From: Verrucomicrobium sp. BvORR106
GTDB taxonomy: Bacteria > Verrucomicrobiota > Verrucomicrobiia > Verrucomicrobiales > Verrucomicrobiaceae
Assembly: GCF_000739655.1 (NCBI RefSeq)
Contig: NZ_BATR01000118.1
Location: forward strand, 101,978 to 165,977
Length of the DNA stretch: 64,000 nt
Direction of reading: 5' to 3'
Of the stretch, positions 15,930-25,329 are shown piece after piece (position 1 is the stretch's first letter; each line of letters starts with the position of its first letter). The translations under genes were made by a program, and so were the position numbers. The notes under the pieces were generated by a model that was not told the DNA's origin, ran no database searches, and saw only the letters and a list, made by a program, of their open reading frames with translations.

Positions 15930-18698
15930 TTAGGCCACGGCCTCATCGCAACGGTCGCACAGGTCCGCGTGGGGTTGATGGCCGACCGCGGGGAGGTGCT
16001 TCCAGCAGCGGGCGCATTTCTGGTGGGGGGACTCCAGAACGACGGCCGAGGGTTCGGTGACGTCCGTCCGCTTGATCGTGAGTACCGAGAGAATGAAGAA
16101 CTCCTCCAAGGTTGGGAGGGCCTCAAACACGGGGTGCTGGAAGCCGGACTCAGGCAGGGTGAGCTCCACCGTGGCTTCAAGATTGGAGCCGATGCGCTTC
16201 TCCTGGCGGGCCTTTTCAATGGCCTGCTGGATGACGGCGCGCACTTTGAGAAGCTCCTGGACTGCTGCGGTCGCCTCTGGGTTGACGTAGGAGGGATCGA
16301 GTTCCGGGAAATCTTCCAGGTGCACGCTGGTCTGATGGCCCAGGTATTCCCAGGCTTCATCCGCCGTGAAGGAAAGGATGGGGGCGAGCAGGCGGCAGAG
16401 GGCATCCGTGATGCGGTGGATGGCCGTCTGGGTGGCACGGCGGCGCAGACCGCTCGTGGCATCGCAGTACAGACGGTCCTTGGTGATGTCCACATACAGG
16501 GCGCTGAGATCGACGGCGCAGAACTGGTTGATCAGGACGAAGACCTTGCGGAAGTCGTAAGCGTCATACGCCTCGCGGCATTCCTGTTTCAAGTTCTCGA
16601 GCTGGCTCAGGATCCAGCGGTCCACGAGCGTGAACTGGTCGGGATCCGCCGCGTCTTTTTCAGCGTCGAATCCGTCCAGATTACCCAGCAACACACGGAG
16701 GGTGTTGCGAAGGCGACGGTAGCTTTCCGACGCCTGCTGGAAGAGCTCTTCAGAGAAGGGGACCTCATTCTGGTAGTCCACAGAACTCACCCACAAGCGC
16801 ACGAGGTCGGCCCCGTACTTGTTGTAGAAGTGATCTGCGGTCATGGGCTTGGCATTCTTGTCGTTGCCCTGGTCGCTCTTGGAGACCTTTTTCCCGCTCG
16901 TATCCACCACGAACCCGTGGGTGATGACACTCTTGTACGGTGCTGCCCCACGGGCGACCACGCTAAGCATGAGGGAGCTCTGGAACCAGCCGCGATGCTG
17001 GTCGGTGGCCTCGATGTAGAGGTCGGCTGGGGAGTGCAGCTCGGGATGGCGATCCATCACGGCCACGTGGCTGCAACCGGAGTCGATCCAGACGTCGAGC
17101 GTGTCGTTTCCTTTGACCGTGCCTTCGGGAAGCCCCACGAGCTCGGCCCACTCTGCGTCGGTCTTCTCAAACCAGGCATTGGTGCCCACCTGCTCGATGA
17201 TGTCCGCGACTTTCCGGGCCACCTCGGCGCTGACCACAGGGGTGCCGTCCGCGTGGTAAAACACGGGCAGCGGTACGCCCCAGGTGCGCTGGCGGCTGAT
17301 ACACCAGTCAGGACGGGACTCCACGGTGCCGTGGATGCGGTTGCGGCCCCAGGCCGGCAGCCATTTGACGCGGTCGATTTCCTCCAGTGCCTTGCCACGG
17401 ATCTGCTCCACGCGGATGAAGTACTGCTCCACGGCACGGAAGATGATCGGAGTCTTGGAGCGCCAGCAATGGGGATACTGGTGGGCGTAGCTTTCGCGGG
17501 CCAGCAGGGCGCCTTTCTCGGTCAGAAGGGCGATGATGGGCTCGTTGGCCTGGAAGACGTGCTTGCCCACGAGGTCAGGCAGGCCCACTTCCGCCGTGTA
17601 GTGGCCGCGGCCATCCACCGGAGAGAGGATCTCCATGCCGTTTTCACGGCCGGCCTGGTAGTCGTCTGCACCATGCCCTGGGGCGATGTGTACCTGACCC
17701 GTCCCGGTGTCAGCGGTGACGAAGAGGCCATTGATGACCTTGGAGGTGCGAGGTAAGAACGGGTGCTGGGCCTCCAGGCCCACGAACTCGCGGCCCTTCA
17801 TCTGCGCAAGTTCCGTGACCAGACTGAACCCAGTCTTGCTGGCGAATTCGTTTAGCAGTGACTTCGCAACGACAAAACGGGCAGCCACGTTCTCAGGGTT
17901 GGTGAACTCGCCGACCACGTAGTCAAAGTCCGGATGCAGGGCGATGCCGAGGTTCGCAGGCAGCGTCCAGGGCGTCGTCGTCCAGATTACCAGGCTGGCC
18001 CCTTCCAGGGCGACGGGCAAATTGGTCGGGGCCAGGTTGAAGGCCACGTAGATGGCGGGGGAGACCTTGTCCTTGTACTCCACCTCAGCTTCCGCAAGCG
18101 CAGTACCAGCACCGTAGCTCCAGAGCACGGGCCGCTTCATGCGATAGACGAGATCCTGCTCCACCAGCTTGGCGAAGACCCGGATGATGTCGGCTTCATA
18201 GCCGGGATCCAGCGTGAGGTAGGGGTTCTCCCAGTCGCCAAAGACGCCGAGCCGCTTGAAGCTGTTGCGCTGGATGTCGATGTACTTGCGAGCGTACTCC
18301 TCCGAGCGTCGCCGGATCTCCACCGGCGTAAGGCCCGTGCTTTCCTTGACCACACGGAACTCGATCGGCAGACCGTGACAGTCCCAGCCCGGCACAAAGG
18401 GAGCGTGCCAGCCCAGCATGGTCTTAGACTTCACCACCAGGTCCTTGAGGATCTTGTTCAAGGCGGTGCCCATGTGCACATCGCCGTTGGCGAACGGAGG
18501 ACCGTCATGAAGGATGAACTTCCTGGAGCCGCGACGCTTCTCCTGGATCTGTTGATAAAGACCTTGCGCCTCCCATTTGGCGAGCCGCTGGGGCTCCCGT
18601 TCGGTGAGACTCGCCCTCATGGGAAACTCCGTCACCGGCAGGTGCAGGGTCTCTTTGTAGGGATTGGGGGCGTCTTTTTCTTTTTTCTTGTCGCTCAT
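15930..18698 (-). CDS. ileS: Isoleucyl-tRNA synthetase
   Basis: About 922 residues from MSDKKKEKDAPNP at 18698. A longer frame reaches 18788, but its extra 30 residues do not resemble the family. Class I signatures: PFANGDVHMGTALNKI (HIGH variant, here HMG) and KKVSKSDQGN (KMSKS). The C-terminus carries the zinc-binding CARCWKHLP...CDRC. It charges tRNA-Ile with isoleucine and contains the CP1 editing insertion region (TTTPWTLPANLGIA). Operon with lspA. Confidence 0.97.
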   Translation of the reverse strand: MSDKKKEKDAPNPYKETLHLPVTEFPMRASLTEREPQRLAKWEAQGLYQQIQEKRRGSRKFILHDGPPFANGDVHMGTALNKILKDLVVKSKTMLGWHAPFVPGWDCHGLPIEFRVVKESTGLTPVEIRRRSEEYARKYIDIQRNSFKRLGVFGDWENPYLTLDPGYEADIIRVFAKLVEQDLVYRMKRPVLWSYGAGTALAEAEVEYKDKVSPAIYVAFNLAPTNLPVALEGASLVIWTTTPWTLPANLGIALHPDFDYVVGEFTNPENVAARFVVAKSLLNEFASKTGFSLVTELAQMKGREFVGLEAQHPFLPRTSKVINGLFVTADTGTGQVHIAPGHGADDYQAGRENGMEILSPVDGRGHYTAEVGLPDLVGKHVFQANEPIIALLTEKGALLARESYAHQYPHCWRSKTPIIFRAVEQYFIRVEQIRGKALEEIDRVKWLPAWGRNRIHGTVESRPDWCISRQRTWGVPLPVFYHADGTPVVSAEVARKVADIIEQVGTNAWFEKTDAEWAELVGLPEGTVKGNDTLDVWIDSGCSHVAVMDRHPELHSPADLYIEATDQHRGWFQSSLMLSVVARGAAPYKSVITHGFVVDTSGKKVSKSDQGNDKNAKPMTADHFYNKYGADLVRLWVSSVDYQNEVPFSEELFQQASESYRRLRNTLRVLLGNLDGFDAEKDAADPDQFTLVDRWILSQLENLKQECREAYDAYDFRKVFVLINQFCAVDLSALYVDITKDRLYCDATSGLRRRATQTAIHRITDALCRLLAPILSFTADEAWEYLGHQTSVHLEDFPELDPSYVNPEATAAVQELLKVRAVIQQAIEKARQEKRIGSNLEATVELTLPESGFQHPVFEALPTLEEFFILSVLTIKRTDVTEPSAVVLESPHQKCARCWKHLPAVGHQPHADLCDRCDEAVA

Positions 18699-18785
18699 CG
18701 GGCTGAAAATGGTGGACGCGAAGCCTAGCGGGGTTTGCGGGAAAGGCAAATGATGCCAGTCCGCGACGGTGACAATGCCACGGAC

Positions 18786-18807
18786 CAAAAGCCCCGTTGA
18801 TGGGGCT
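18786..18807 (-). terminator. Intrinsic terminator upstream of ileS
   Basis: Minus-strand stem AGCCCC/GGGGCT with a 6-base loop followed by TTTTGG, 45 bases past the stop of the chorismate-lyase-like gene. It separates that unit from ileS. Confidence 0.6.
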
Positions 18808-18851
18808 GGCCCTCAAGGGTTTGGCTTCCTGCCAAGGTTGGCGGGAGGGCC

Positions 18852-19442
18852 TCAGTTCCCAGCAACAGGGCGCTCTGCGCCGGGCAGCACCTCCACCACC
18901 TCCGCCAGACAGGCGCCATTGGTGTGCCGCAAATCATTGCAACGACCGAAGAGGGTCTGGCCCTCCTTGGCTCCCAGCAGGGTGGCCAGCCGGTGGTCGA
19001 TCTCGATGCGGAAGTAACCGCTCGGGTGGCTGGTGTGGGGCACTTGCTCTTGCTGAAGAATGCCCCCGAGCGGAATTTGCCCCTCAAGCACGAGTTGCCG
19101 GGCGTGATCATCGAACCCATCCAGATGGATGCCAATGGCACCAAACTCGACGGGGACGTCGTCGGACTGACGCTTCAGTACAGAGGCGCGCACTAGGTAG
19201 TTTCCGAGGCGGGAGCGCGCATGCACATCCAGGGCGATAATGTCATGGTGAAACTCCGCCAGGCGGGGCGTCATGTCGGTGGCATGCACGAGGAGCCAGC
19301 GTTCGGGCTCTGGCATGGACTCAGGTTCGATGAACGTCACCCGGGGGCTTTCGCTTCCCAGGCCGTAAAAGAACCGGAGCGGGGCCAGGATGTCAGTGGG
19401 CATCGCCCCGGTTTGAGGTTGGGCTTCCAGGACTTGAGTCAT
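18852..19442 (-). CDS. Chorismate-lyase-like fold protein
   Basis: 196 residues. The middle and C-terminal parts follow the pattern of UbiC/DUF98-type chorismate lyase-like proteins: RLGNYLVRASVLKRQSDDVPVEFGAIG, a hydrophobic strand segment, then LEGQIPLGGILQQ, where the Pro-Leu-Gly turn is a family hallmark, and FGRCNDLRHTNG near the C-terminus. If active it would release pyruvate from chorismate to give 4-hydroxybenzoate. No other ubiquinone gene is nearby. It lies 51 bases downstream of a HemW-like radical SAM gene on the same strand, which suggests a shared pathway. The fold call is moderate and the activity unproven. Confidence 0.5.
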   Translation of the reverse strand: MTQVLEAQPQTGAMPTDILAPLRFFYGLGSESPRVTFIEPESMPEPERWLLVHATDMTPRLAEFHHDIIALDVHARSRLGNYLVRASVLKRQSDDVPVEFGAIGIHLDGFDDHARQLVLEGQIPLGGILQQEQVPHTSHPSGYFRIEIDHRLATLLGAKEGQTLFGRCNDLRHTNGACLAEVVEVLPGAERPVAGN

Positions 19443-19493
19443 GACAGGTTTCGCAAGAAACGCACAGGTCTGATCTGGATGGGATGGCGGCTT

Positions 19494-20837
19494 CTAGGTG
19501 TAGCGGGCGCTCCGATGGTGCGGCAGGAAGAACTCATGCAGCAGGCGGTCCACCTGTAGCAAGCCATCCCGGGTGAGGCGGATCTCGTCTGGTGCCAGCA
19601 CGGCGAAGCCTTCATCCTGCATCCAGCCCAGTTGAGGGGCGAACCGGGTGAGTACATCCTCGCCGAACTTGGTCTGGTAGTAGCTGGGCTTCACGCTGCC
19701 GAGCTTGAGCTTCAGGATGAACTCCCGGATGAAACGCTCGTCGGGGCTGGTGGCGTAAGCGCGGAAGATGGCGCTATCACCGCGCTCGATCGTCTCAATG
19801 TAGGGGGCGATGTCCGCCTGATTCTGGAGATGGATGCCGCCCAGATGGCCGAATGAAGCCACACCGATTGGGAGGAGGTCTGCCCCTTCCCAGAGAGAGT
19901 CCCGGTAGACGAACTTGATCGTGTCGGGGTTCTTCACCACCGTGTAGGCGCTGGTGACCGTGTAGCCCGTTTTGACGAACTCTTCGAAGGCGTAGTTGAC
20001 CCAGGCCCGTTTGGTCTCCCAGTCAGCGACAGGGGCTGTGACCTTGCCATCCGTCTGCATCTGCTTGTAGATGCCGGTGTTATACGGCACTTCCATTTGA
20101 TAGATGGTGACGCAGTCTGGCTGCATCTCCACGGCCTTGGCCACGGCGGCTCGCCAGAGCTCCTCGGTGTCATTCATCATCCCGGCGATGAGATCGATAT
20201 TGATGTGCTCGAAGCCTAGTCCCCGGGCAAAGCGGTAGGCGCGATCAATCTCTCCGCTGCGGTGAGCGCGACCGTTTGACTCCAGGATGTGGTCGTCAAA
20301 GTGCTCCACTCCCAGACTGAGACGCGTCACTCCGATCTCGCGAATGGCTTCAAGCTTCTTCTCGTTGAGCGTCCCAGGTTCCGCTTCAAAGGCCACTTCC
20401 TCAGCCTGATCCCAAGGCATGAGGTCCTTCATGCGGTTGGTCAGCTCCTGAAGCTGCGGCACGGAGAGGTAGGACGGGGTGCCTCCGCCAAAGTAAACGA
20501 ACTGAGGCTTACGTCCCTGAAGATAGGGGCGGGCCGCGTAGCGGGCGAACTCCTCCATGCCCGCGTGGATGTATTTCCGGATCTCGGAAGCATTCTTGTC
20601 CGTGTAAACGCGGAAGTAGCAGAAGTGGCAGCGCTTCCGGCAGAAGGGGATGTGGAAGTAGACCCCCAGAGGGATCTCATGCGGTGCGGGACTGTCGAGC
20701 ACCTTCTCGACGGCAAAGACCTGCTCCTTCTGCCAGAAGGAAAAGGGAGGGTAGTTGGCAACGAAGTAGTTGCCAGCCTCCGTGGCATGGTGCTTGGCCT
20801 TGGCGGCGTCGCTGGCGGGTTCTGTGACAGAAGACAT
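19494..20837 (-). CDS. HemW/HemN-like radical SAM protein
   Basis: 447 residues. The iron-sulfur motif is C66xxxC70xxC73 (PFCRKRCHFCYF), followed by YFGGGTPSYLS near 115-125 and FEAEPGTLN, all typical of the coproporphyrinogen III oxidase-like (HemN/HemW) group. The N-terminus (NYFVANYPPFSFW) is longer than in HemW. True HemN needs extra residues that I cannot confirm, so heme chaperone or another radical reaction are both possible. Its downstream neighbour looks like a chorismate lyase and its upstream neighbour is a PQQ-type propeller. Cytoplasmic, and probably oxygen-sensitive. Confidence 0.85.
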   Translation of the reverse strand: MSSVTEPASDAAKAKHHATEAGNYFVANYPPFSFWQKEQVFAVEKVLDSPAPHEIPLGVYFHIPFCRKRCHFCYFRVYTDKNASEIRKYIHAGMEEFARYAARPYLQGRKPQFVYFGGGTPSYLSVPQLQELTNRMKDLMPWDQAEEVAFEAEPGTLNEKKLEAIREIGVTRLSLGVEHFDDHILESNGRAHRSGEIDRAYRFARGLGFEHINIDLIAGMMNDTEELWRAAVAKAVEMQPDCVTIYQMEVPYNTGIYKQMQTDGKVTAPVADWETKRAWVNYAFEEFVKTGYTVTSAYTVVKNPDTIKFVYRDSLWEGADLLPIGVASFGHLGGIHLQNQADIAPYIETIERGDSAIFRAYATSPDERFIREFILKLKLGSVKPSYYQTKFGEDVLTRFAPQLGWMQDEGFAVLAPDEIRLTRDGLLQVDRLLHEFFLPHHRSARYT

Positions 20838-20895
20838 GGAAGGGGAAAAGGGTAACGAAAGAAATCAACGGCCGGGGCAGGCGGGCGAGGGGAGC

Positions 20896-22098
20896 TTACT
20901 TGGGGGTGGCTTTGCCGTTCTTGAAGCAGTAGACGTTCCCGTCATCCGCTCCAATTAAGACATAGTCACCCGCCACGGCCGGAGCCGTTTTGACAGGAGC
21001 ACCGACCTCATACCGCCAGACTTCTTCGCCTTTGGACAGGTCGAGAGCGTAAAAATAGCCGTCATTGCTACCGGCGATGACATGGACGCCAGCGCAAATG
21101 ACTGGGGAGCTGTCCACGTCGCCCCGGGTACGGAATTGCCACTTTGCCTCACCTTTGGCACGGTCGAGACCATAGATACGCTTGTCGCGTCCACCCGCCA
21201 CCACCCAGGCATCATTCACGGCGGGGGCAGCATAGTAGGGGAACTCGCGCTCGCCAAACTCCCAGAGCTTGGCTCCATCCCCAAAGGAGAAGGCAGAGAC
21301 CCGATTTCCGTAGTGGGCGACGTAGGCCATTCCTTTGTCTGCGGCGACGTTGTTGCCGATGTAGGCACCCACCTCGATCTTTTTCACTTCCTTGCCGGTC
21401 GCGATGTCCAGGACGTACAGCACCCCGTCACATCCACCGAAAACCACCTGATTCTCGAAGATGGCCACGGCACCGTTCACGTAGTTCGTGGTTTCGTAGT
21501 CCCATTGCTTTTGGCCGGTGGCGGCATCCAGGCAGTACAGGCGGTTGTCATAGCTGCCAATCAGGACGCGCAACTTGCCATCTGGCCCCGTCCAGTGGTT
21601 GACTCCGGCGTGGACCTCACCGTCGGTTTCAAACTTCCACACCTCTTTGCCCGTCGCGGCTTCAAAGGCATACACAAAGGCATCTCCGCAGCCGACGATC
21701 ACCAGAGGGCCGGCAAAACCGGCGTTGCCTTCAAAGAAACTTTCCTTTTTGACCTTCCAGACTTCCTTGCCCGTTGCGAGGTCGAGACAGGCGAAGTTGC
21801 CGCTCTGGGAACCGACATACATCTTCCCATCACGCACGACCGGGGTGGCGATGACGCCTTCCCTCCGAGCCTTGTTCCCCAGCTCCGCCGTCCAGGCCAA
21901 TTCCAGGGGGAAATGCAGCGCGGTAGGGGACTGGCCGCGCATGGCGGCATCGCCTCGCCCCAGTTGCCAGTCCTGGTCGGATGCGATAGCAGGTGCTGTG
22001 AGAAGCGCCCCCGCGAGGCCTGCCAGCACGATCTTCCGGAGAAATTCGGGGGAATTGGCTCTGGCTGAGGAGGTTTTGAAGAGGGCGAAGTTCAGCAT
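20896..22098 (-). CDS. Exported PQQ-type beta-propeller protein
   Basis: 400 residues with an N-terminal membrane/signal segment (residues 24-40, IVLAGLAGALLTAPAIAS). About seven repeats of the form VYVG..DG.LYCLDAATGKEVWK follow (GKMYVGSQSGNFACLDLATG, DAFVYAFEAATGKEVWKFE, DNRLYCLDAATGQKQWDYE, DGVLYVLDIATGKEVKK and others). Such propellers occur as scaffolds (BamB-like) or as PQQ enzymes. The catalytic residues of PQQ dehydrogenases are not apparent, so a structural or binding role in the periplasm is more likely. Confidence 0.88.
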   Translation of the reverse strand: MLNFALFKTSSARANSPEFLRKIVLAGLAGALLTAPAIASDQDWQLGRGDAAMRGQSPTALHFPLELAWTAELGNKARREGVIATPVVRDGKMYVGSQSGNFACLDLATGKEVWKVKKESFFEGNAGFAGPLVIVGCGDAFVYAFEAATGKEVWKFETDGEVHAGVNHWTGPDGKLRVLIGSYDNRLYCLDAATGQKQWDYETTNYVNGAVAIFENQVVFGGCDGVLYVLDIATGKEVKKIEVGAYIGNNVAADKGMAYVAHYGNRVSAFSFGDGAKLWEFGEREFPYYAAPAVNDAWVVAGGRDKRIYGLDRAKGEAKWQFRTRGDVDSSPVICAGVHVIAGSNDGYFYALDLSKGEEVWRYEVGAPVKTAPAVAGDYVLIGADDGNVYCFKNGKATPK

Positions 22099-22226
22099 CG
22101 GGACAAAAGAATATCAATCTAAGACAACAACGGCGGAAAATGAGGCAACATTTTCTACTTTTCTACGATTCAAGCATTGCCTTTGTGGCATACTAATAGT
22201 TGCCTTAAAGGATCGCCCTACGCCCG

Positions 22227-22970
22227 ATGCCGGAACACGATCCAGACCTTGACGACGAACCCGAGCCGGAATCGGAAAAACCGATCCCCCGGGAATTTCA
22301 TTCTGAGTACGAGGAGCGCCCGTTCCAGAACTGCTCCCGGTGTGGAGAGTTGTTGAGCATCTTCGACAACTACCAGATCAACAAGGCCTACCGGAACGGC
22401 GAGTGCGTCTTCGAGTATTGCTTCTGCTCTCCCTGCCGGGACTCGCTGTTGGAGGAGTTTTCCGAAGAGTCCAAGATTAACATGCTACGCCATCAGGAGG
22501 AGAATCTTCGGGAGGTTCATGGTACGGGAGAATGCGCCTTTTGCGGGAAGTCCAAGGTGGAGACGCCCATGAAGGACTACATCATCACGGCCTTGTGCCG
22601 GGAGACGAGTCTGATCGACAGCCTCATGATCTGCGAAGGTTGCCAGCTCGGCATGCATGAATTGCTGAGTGAAAAGACCCGCGACGTGCGACGCCGATTC
22701 TTTGAAGAGCTCCCTGGGGTGCCGCCGGACTGGGAAGTCTGGACGCCCGAGGAAAGCGAGGCGACGAAAGCCGCTGCCGTCTCCAAAAGCGGAGGCAAGC
22801 CTGTCATGCCTTCCCCCGTGATGAAAGGGGAAACCGGGGACGGCCTCGTGTTTAAACCTGAAACTGGGCTACCCACGGCCAAAGGGGTGCGTCATCGCGC
22901 CGATGATGGCTGTCTGGAGCTGCTCTGGCCCGCCAAGCGGCTCGCGAATCGCAGGCGCCCCGGAGGCTAG
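22227..22970 (+). CDS. Cysteine-rich putative zinc-binding protein, 247 aa
   Basis: I do not recognise a named family. An acidic N-terminus (residues 1-30) is followed by Cys pairs in order: CSRCG, a later C...CFCSPC cluster, CAFCGKSK, and a lone C...CEGC. Together these could make two treble-clef or ribbon-type zinc sites. The region between is helical, and the C-terminal 80 residues are low-complexity and basic at the very end (KRLANRRRPGG). Divergent from the propeller gene with a 128-base AT-rich gap that probably holds both promoters. No signal peptide, so cytoplasmic. Confidence 0.75.
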   Translation: MPEHDPDLDDEPEPESEKPIPREFHSEYEERPFQNCSRCGELLSIFDNYQINKAYRNGECVFEYCFCSPCRDSLLEEFSEESKINMLRHQEENLREVHGTGECAFCGKSKVETPMKDYIITALCRETSLIDSLMICEGCQLGMHELLSEKTRDVRRRFFEELPGVPPDWEVWTPEESEATKAAAVSKSGGKPVMPSPVMKGETGDGLVFKPETGLPTAKGVRHRADDGCLELLWPAKRLANRRRPGG

Positions 22971-22979
22971 GGCGGATCG

Positions 22980-24299
22980 CTAGCTGAGCGCTGGCAATTT
23001 CCAGTCGCCCCGGAACGGGCGCGCTTCCAGGAGCCGTGCGGCCTTGGTGTCGGTGCCAAAGCTCTCGCTCACCGGATCCCATGCCAGTTTTCTCCGGTTG
23101 CGAAGGGCGATGGAGGCGAGTTGGCAAAGGGTGTCAGACCGGACGGCGGTCTCGACGCCGCAGATCGGAGTCGACCGGGATTTGATGGCATCGAGGAAAT
23201 TGCGCGTGTGGTCGGTGCTCACCGGCAGCTTGACCGGCATTACGCCTTCTTTGTTCTGCGGATCAAGCAGCAGCTTTTCGTCTGAGGCCCAAATCTTTCC
23301 CCGCTTGACCTGGATCCACCCGGCATCGCCGATGAACTTGATGCCGTGAGTGATCTCCTCGCCTTCGCTGGCAAAGGTGATGGGGGCGGCGTTGGCGTAC
23401 TCATACCGGACCTTCCAGGTTTGCACCGCATTGCAGGTGCCGCTGGCCGGATAGGTGCCCTGACCTTCGACGCTCACGGGTCCCGTCTCATCCGTGCCGT
23501 TGCCCCACTGGGCGATGTCCAGGTGGTGAATGCCCCAGCATGAGATCATTCCCAGGGAGAAGTCGGTGATGTTCTCGTGGTAGCGGCGGTCCAGTTTCTT
23601 GCTGCTGAAGTGGGACTCCGGAGCAGGTCCCATCCACTGGTCCCACTGGATGTGCGTTGGGATCTTCTGGACGGGAAAGACTTCCGTCTGGATCCCACCT
23701 TCCACACCCACCTGAATCTCCTGCAGTTTGCCGATTCGGCCGTTCCGAACGAGTTCGCAAGCCCAACGGAACTTGAGGTCGCTGCGCTGCTGGGTGCCGA
23801 ACTGGAAAGTCACCCGGCTGCGACGGACAGCTTCGCGCACGTGACGCGATTCAGCGAAGGACAACGCCATCGGCTTTTCGTGGTAGATGTGCTTTCCCTT
23901 CAAGATGGCATCAGTGGAGGGGATGCTGTGCCAGTGGACGGGTAGCGCCATCAGGACGGCGTCCACCGAGATGTCCAGATTGAGCTCCCGGAAGTCCGCG
24001 AAGGATCTCACATGGGCACCACCGTACTTCTGAGCCAGGATGCCCCTGGCGGCGGCCAGATTGCGCTCATTCACGTCACAAAGCGCCGTGACCCGCACGT
24101 CGTCATGGTTCATGAATGCCTGCATATCCACCTGGCCCTGGCGACCCACGCCGATGACTCCCAGGGAGATCTGATTGGACGGTGAGACCGCTCCTCCCAG
24201 CCCGAGAACGCGGGATGGGACGAAAAGTGGGGCGGTAGCGCTGGCGACGACTCCAGTCAACAAAGACCGGCGAGTGAGAAGCGACGGAGCCTTCTTCAT
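22980..24299 (-). CDS. Tat-exported Gfo/Idh/MocA family oxidoreductase
   Basis: 439 residues. The N-terminus carries a twin-arginine signal (TRRSLLTGVVASATAP around residues 9-24), a common feature of this family in Verrucomicrobia and Planctomycetes. The NAD(P)-binding Rossmann motif is LGVIGVGRQGQ at 46-56, and the family EKP motif is HEKPMALSF near 140. The C-terminal domain has the usual beta sheet and includes ITDFSLGMISCWGIHHLDIAQW. Probably oxidises or reduces a sugar or inositol-like compound in the periplasm; the substrate is unknown. Convergent with the cysteine-rich gene, nine bases apart. Confidence 0.92.
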   Translation of the reverse strand: MKKAPSLLTRRSLLTGVVASATAPLFVPSRVLGLGGAVSPSNQISLGVIGVGRQGQVDMQAFMNHDDVRVTALCDVNERNLAAARGILAQKYGGAHVRSFADFRELNLDISVDAVLMALPVHWHSIPSTDAILKGKHIYHEKPMALSFAESRHVREAVRRSRVTFQFGTQQRSDLKFRWACELVRNGRIGKLQEIQVGVEGGIQTEVFPVQKIPTHIQWDQWMGPAPESHFSSKKLDRRYHENITDFSLGMISCWGIHHLDIAQWGNGTDETGPVSVEGQGTYPASGTCNAVQTWKVRYEYANAAPITFASEGEEITHGIKFIGDAGWIQVKRGKIWASDEKLLLDPQNKEGVMPVKLPVSTDHTRNFLDAIKSRSTPICGVETAVRSDTLCQLASIALRNRRKLAWDPVSESFGTDTKAARLLEARPFRGDWKLPALS

Positions 24300-24368
24300 G
24301 CAAAATTAATACTTCCCGCAAATGCCGATCTTCCAGAAACTCCCTTGCGAACAGCTTTTTCTGGAAAC

Positions 24369-24401
24369 AAAAAAAGCCTCGCCGGGAATCTCCGGCGAGG
24401 C
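24369..24401 (-). terminator. Intrinsic terminator of the coiled-coil gene
   Basis: Perfect 10-bp stem GCCTCGCCGG/CCGGCGAGGC with a 6-base loop, followed on the minus strand by TTTTTTTG. It is 20 bases past the stop of the gene ending at 24421. Confidence 0.9.
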
Positions 24402-24420
24402 TTCTCAGAAAGGGAGTGGG

Positions 24421-25293
24421 CTACTTTCCAACGGCAGCGTTGGCCAAGTCAGCCTGGAGGCGGGCGATCTCGTTTTTGAGCGCCAGTGATTGCTGGGAGG
24501 CCTGATTTGCATTTTGCTCACACTGTGCAGCTTGGGCGTTGAAAGTGTAGCTTGGACGGCCGTTGGATTGGGCGGTGGAAGCTTGGTTCCTCATCTGGCC
24601 CGCCTTATCCAACCACTGGCGACGAACTTGCTCAAGCTGGTTGATCTGGTTCTGCTTCTGGTCGATCTCCATCTGGATCTTATTGGCTTTCGCGAGGGTG
24701 GACGTTGCAGAAGGAGCAGTGCCCGCGGCGGGGGCAGCAACGACTGGAGTAGGCTCCGCACCGGGCTTCAGCAGGGTGAAGGGCACCTTGCCATAGCGGA
24801 ACTTTTGTTGAAGGTCGGGGGGCAGGTTTTCTGGGGCGACCTTGGTCACGCCCAATGTGTGCGTCAGCGTCACATCTTCCTCGCCCACTTTTTGGACCTT
24901 GGCGCCCTGCAGGCCCTGACCCGTGGCAAGGGTGATGACTCCCAGTTCGGCACCCTCTGTGGCGCTACGCACCTTGGTCACCTGCGCAGCAAAATCGACG
25001 ATCAGCTTTTCCCTTTCGGCTTTGAGTTCAGCAATCTCACGGGTGAGCTTGGACTTGGTGTCACTGAGGCTTGAGTTGCGTTCCACGACCACGCGGGCCG
25101 CGTCATATTGAACGCGCAGAGCGTCGATTTGGGCCTGTTTGTTCACAATCCCGGCTTGATTGGATTCGAGCAAGCTCTTTGCCTGGTTGAACTCCGAACG
25201 CCTGGAGTCGATCTCGAAAAAGTAGCTCACGCCGACTGCGAACAGGACGATGAACAAGAATGCGGCAAGCATGCCTACGACGCGATTTTCCAT
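24421..25293 (-). CDS. Membrane-anchored coiled-coil protein, 290 aa
   Basis: One N-terminal membrane segment (residues 6-26, VGMLAAFLFIVLFAVGVSYFF) is followed by a long heptad region (about 30-105) rich in Lys/Glu/Gln. A central beta-like domain (GVITLATGQGLQGAKVQKVG, TLTHTLGVTKVAPENLP) and an Ala/Pro linker come next, then a second coiled coil to the C-terminus. The family is unknown; the layout suggests a periplasmic or cytoplasmic tether. The small coiled-coil gene 36 bases upstream on the same strand is likely its partner. Confidence 0.8.
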   Translation of the reverse strand: MENRVVGMLAAFLFIVLFAVGVSYFFEIDSRRSEFNQAKSLLESNQAGIVNKQAQIDALRVQYDAARVVVERNSSLSDTKSKLTREIAELKAEREKLIVDFAAQVTKVRSATEGAELGVITLATGQGLQGAKVQKVGEEDVTLTHTLGVTKVAPENLPPDLQQKFRYGKVPFTLLKPGAEPTPVVAAPAAGTAPSATSTLAKANKIQMEIDQKQNQINQLEQVRRQWLDKAGQMRNQASTAQSNGRPSYTFNAQAAQCEQNANQASQQSLALKNEIARLQADLANAAVGK

Positions 25294-25329
25294 ATGAATA
25301 GTAGCTGAAATCTGTGTGTTAGGGACCCC

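Noticed and set aside
15273..17756. 827-codon plus-strand frame opposite lspA and ileS
   Set aside because: Long antisense frame caused by high GC at third positions; the complementary strand has ileS and lspA with all catalytic motifs.
18699..18788. Upstream start for ileS
   Set aside because: The extra 30 residues are not family-like; MSDKKKEKD at 18698 is the better start.
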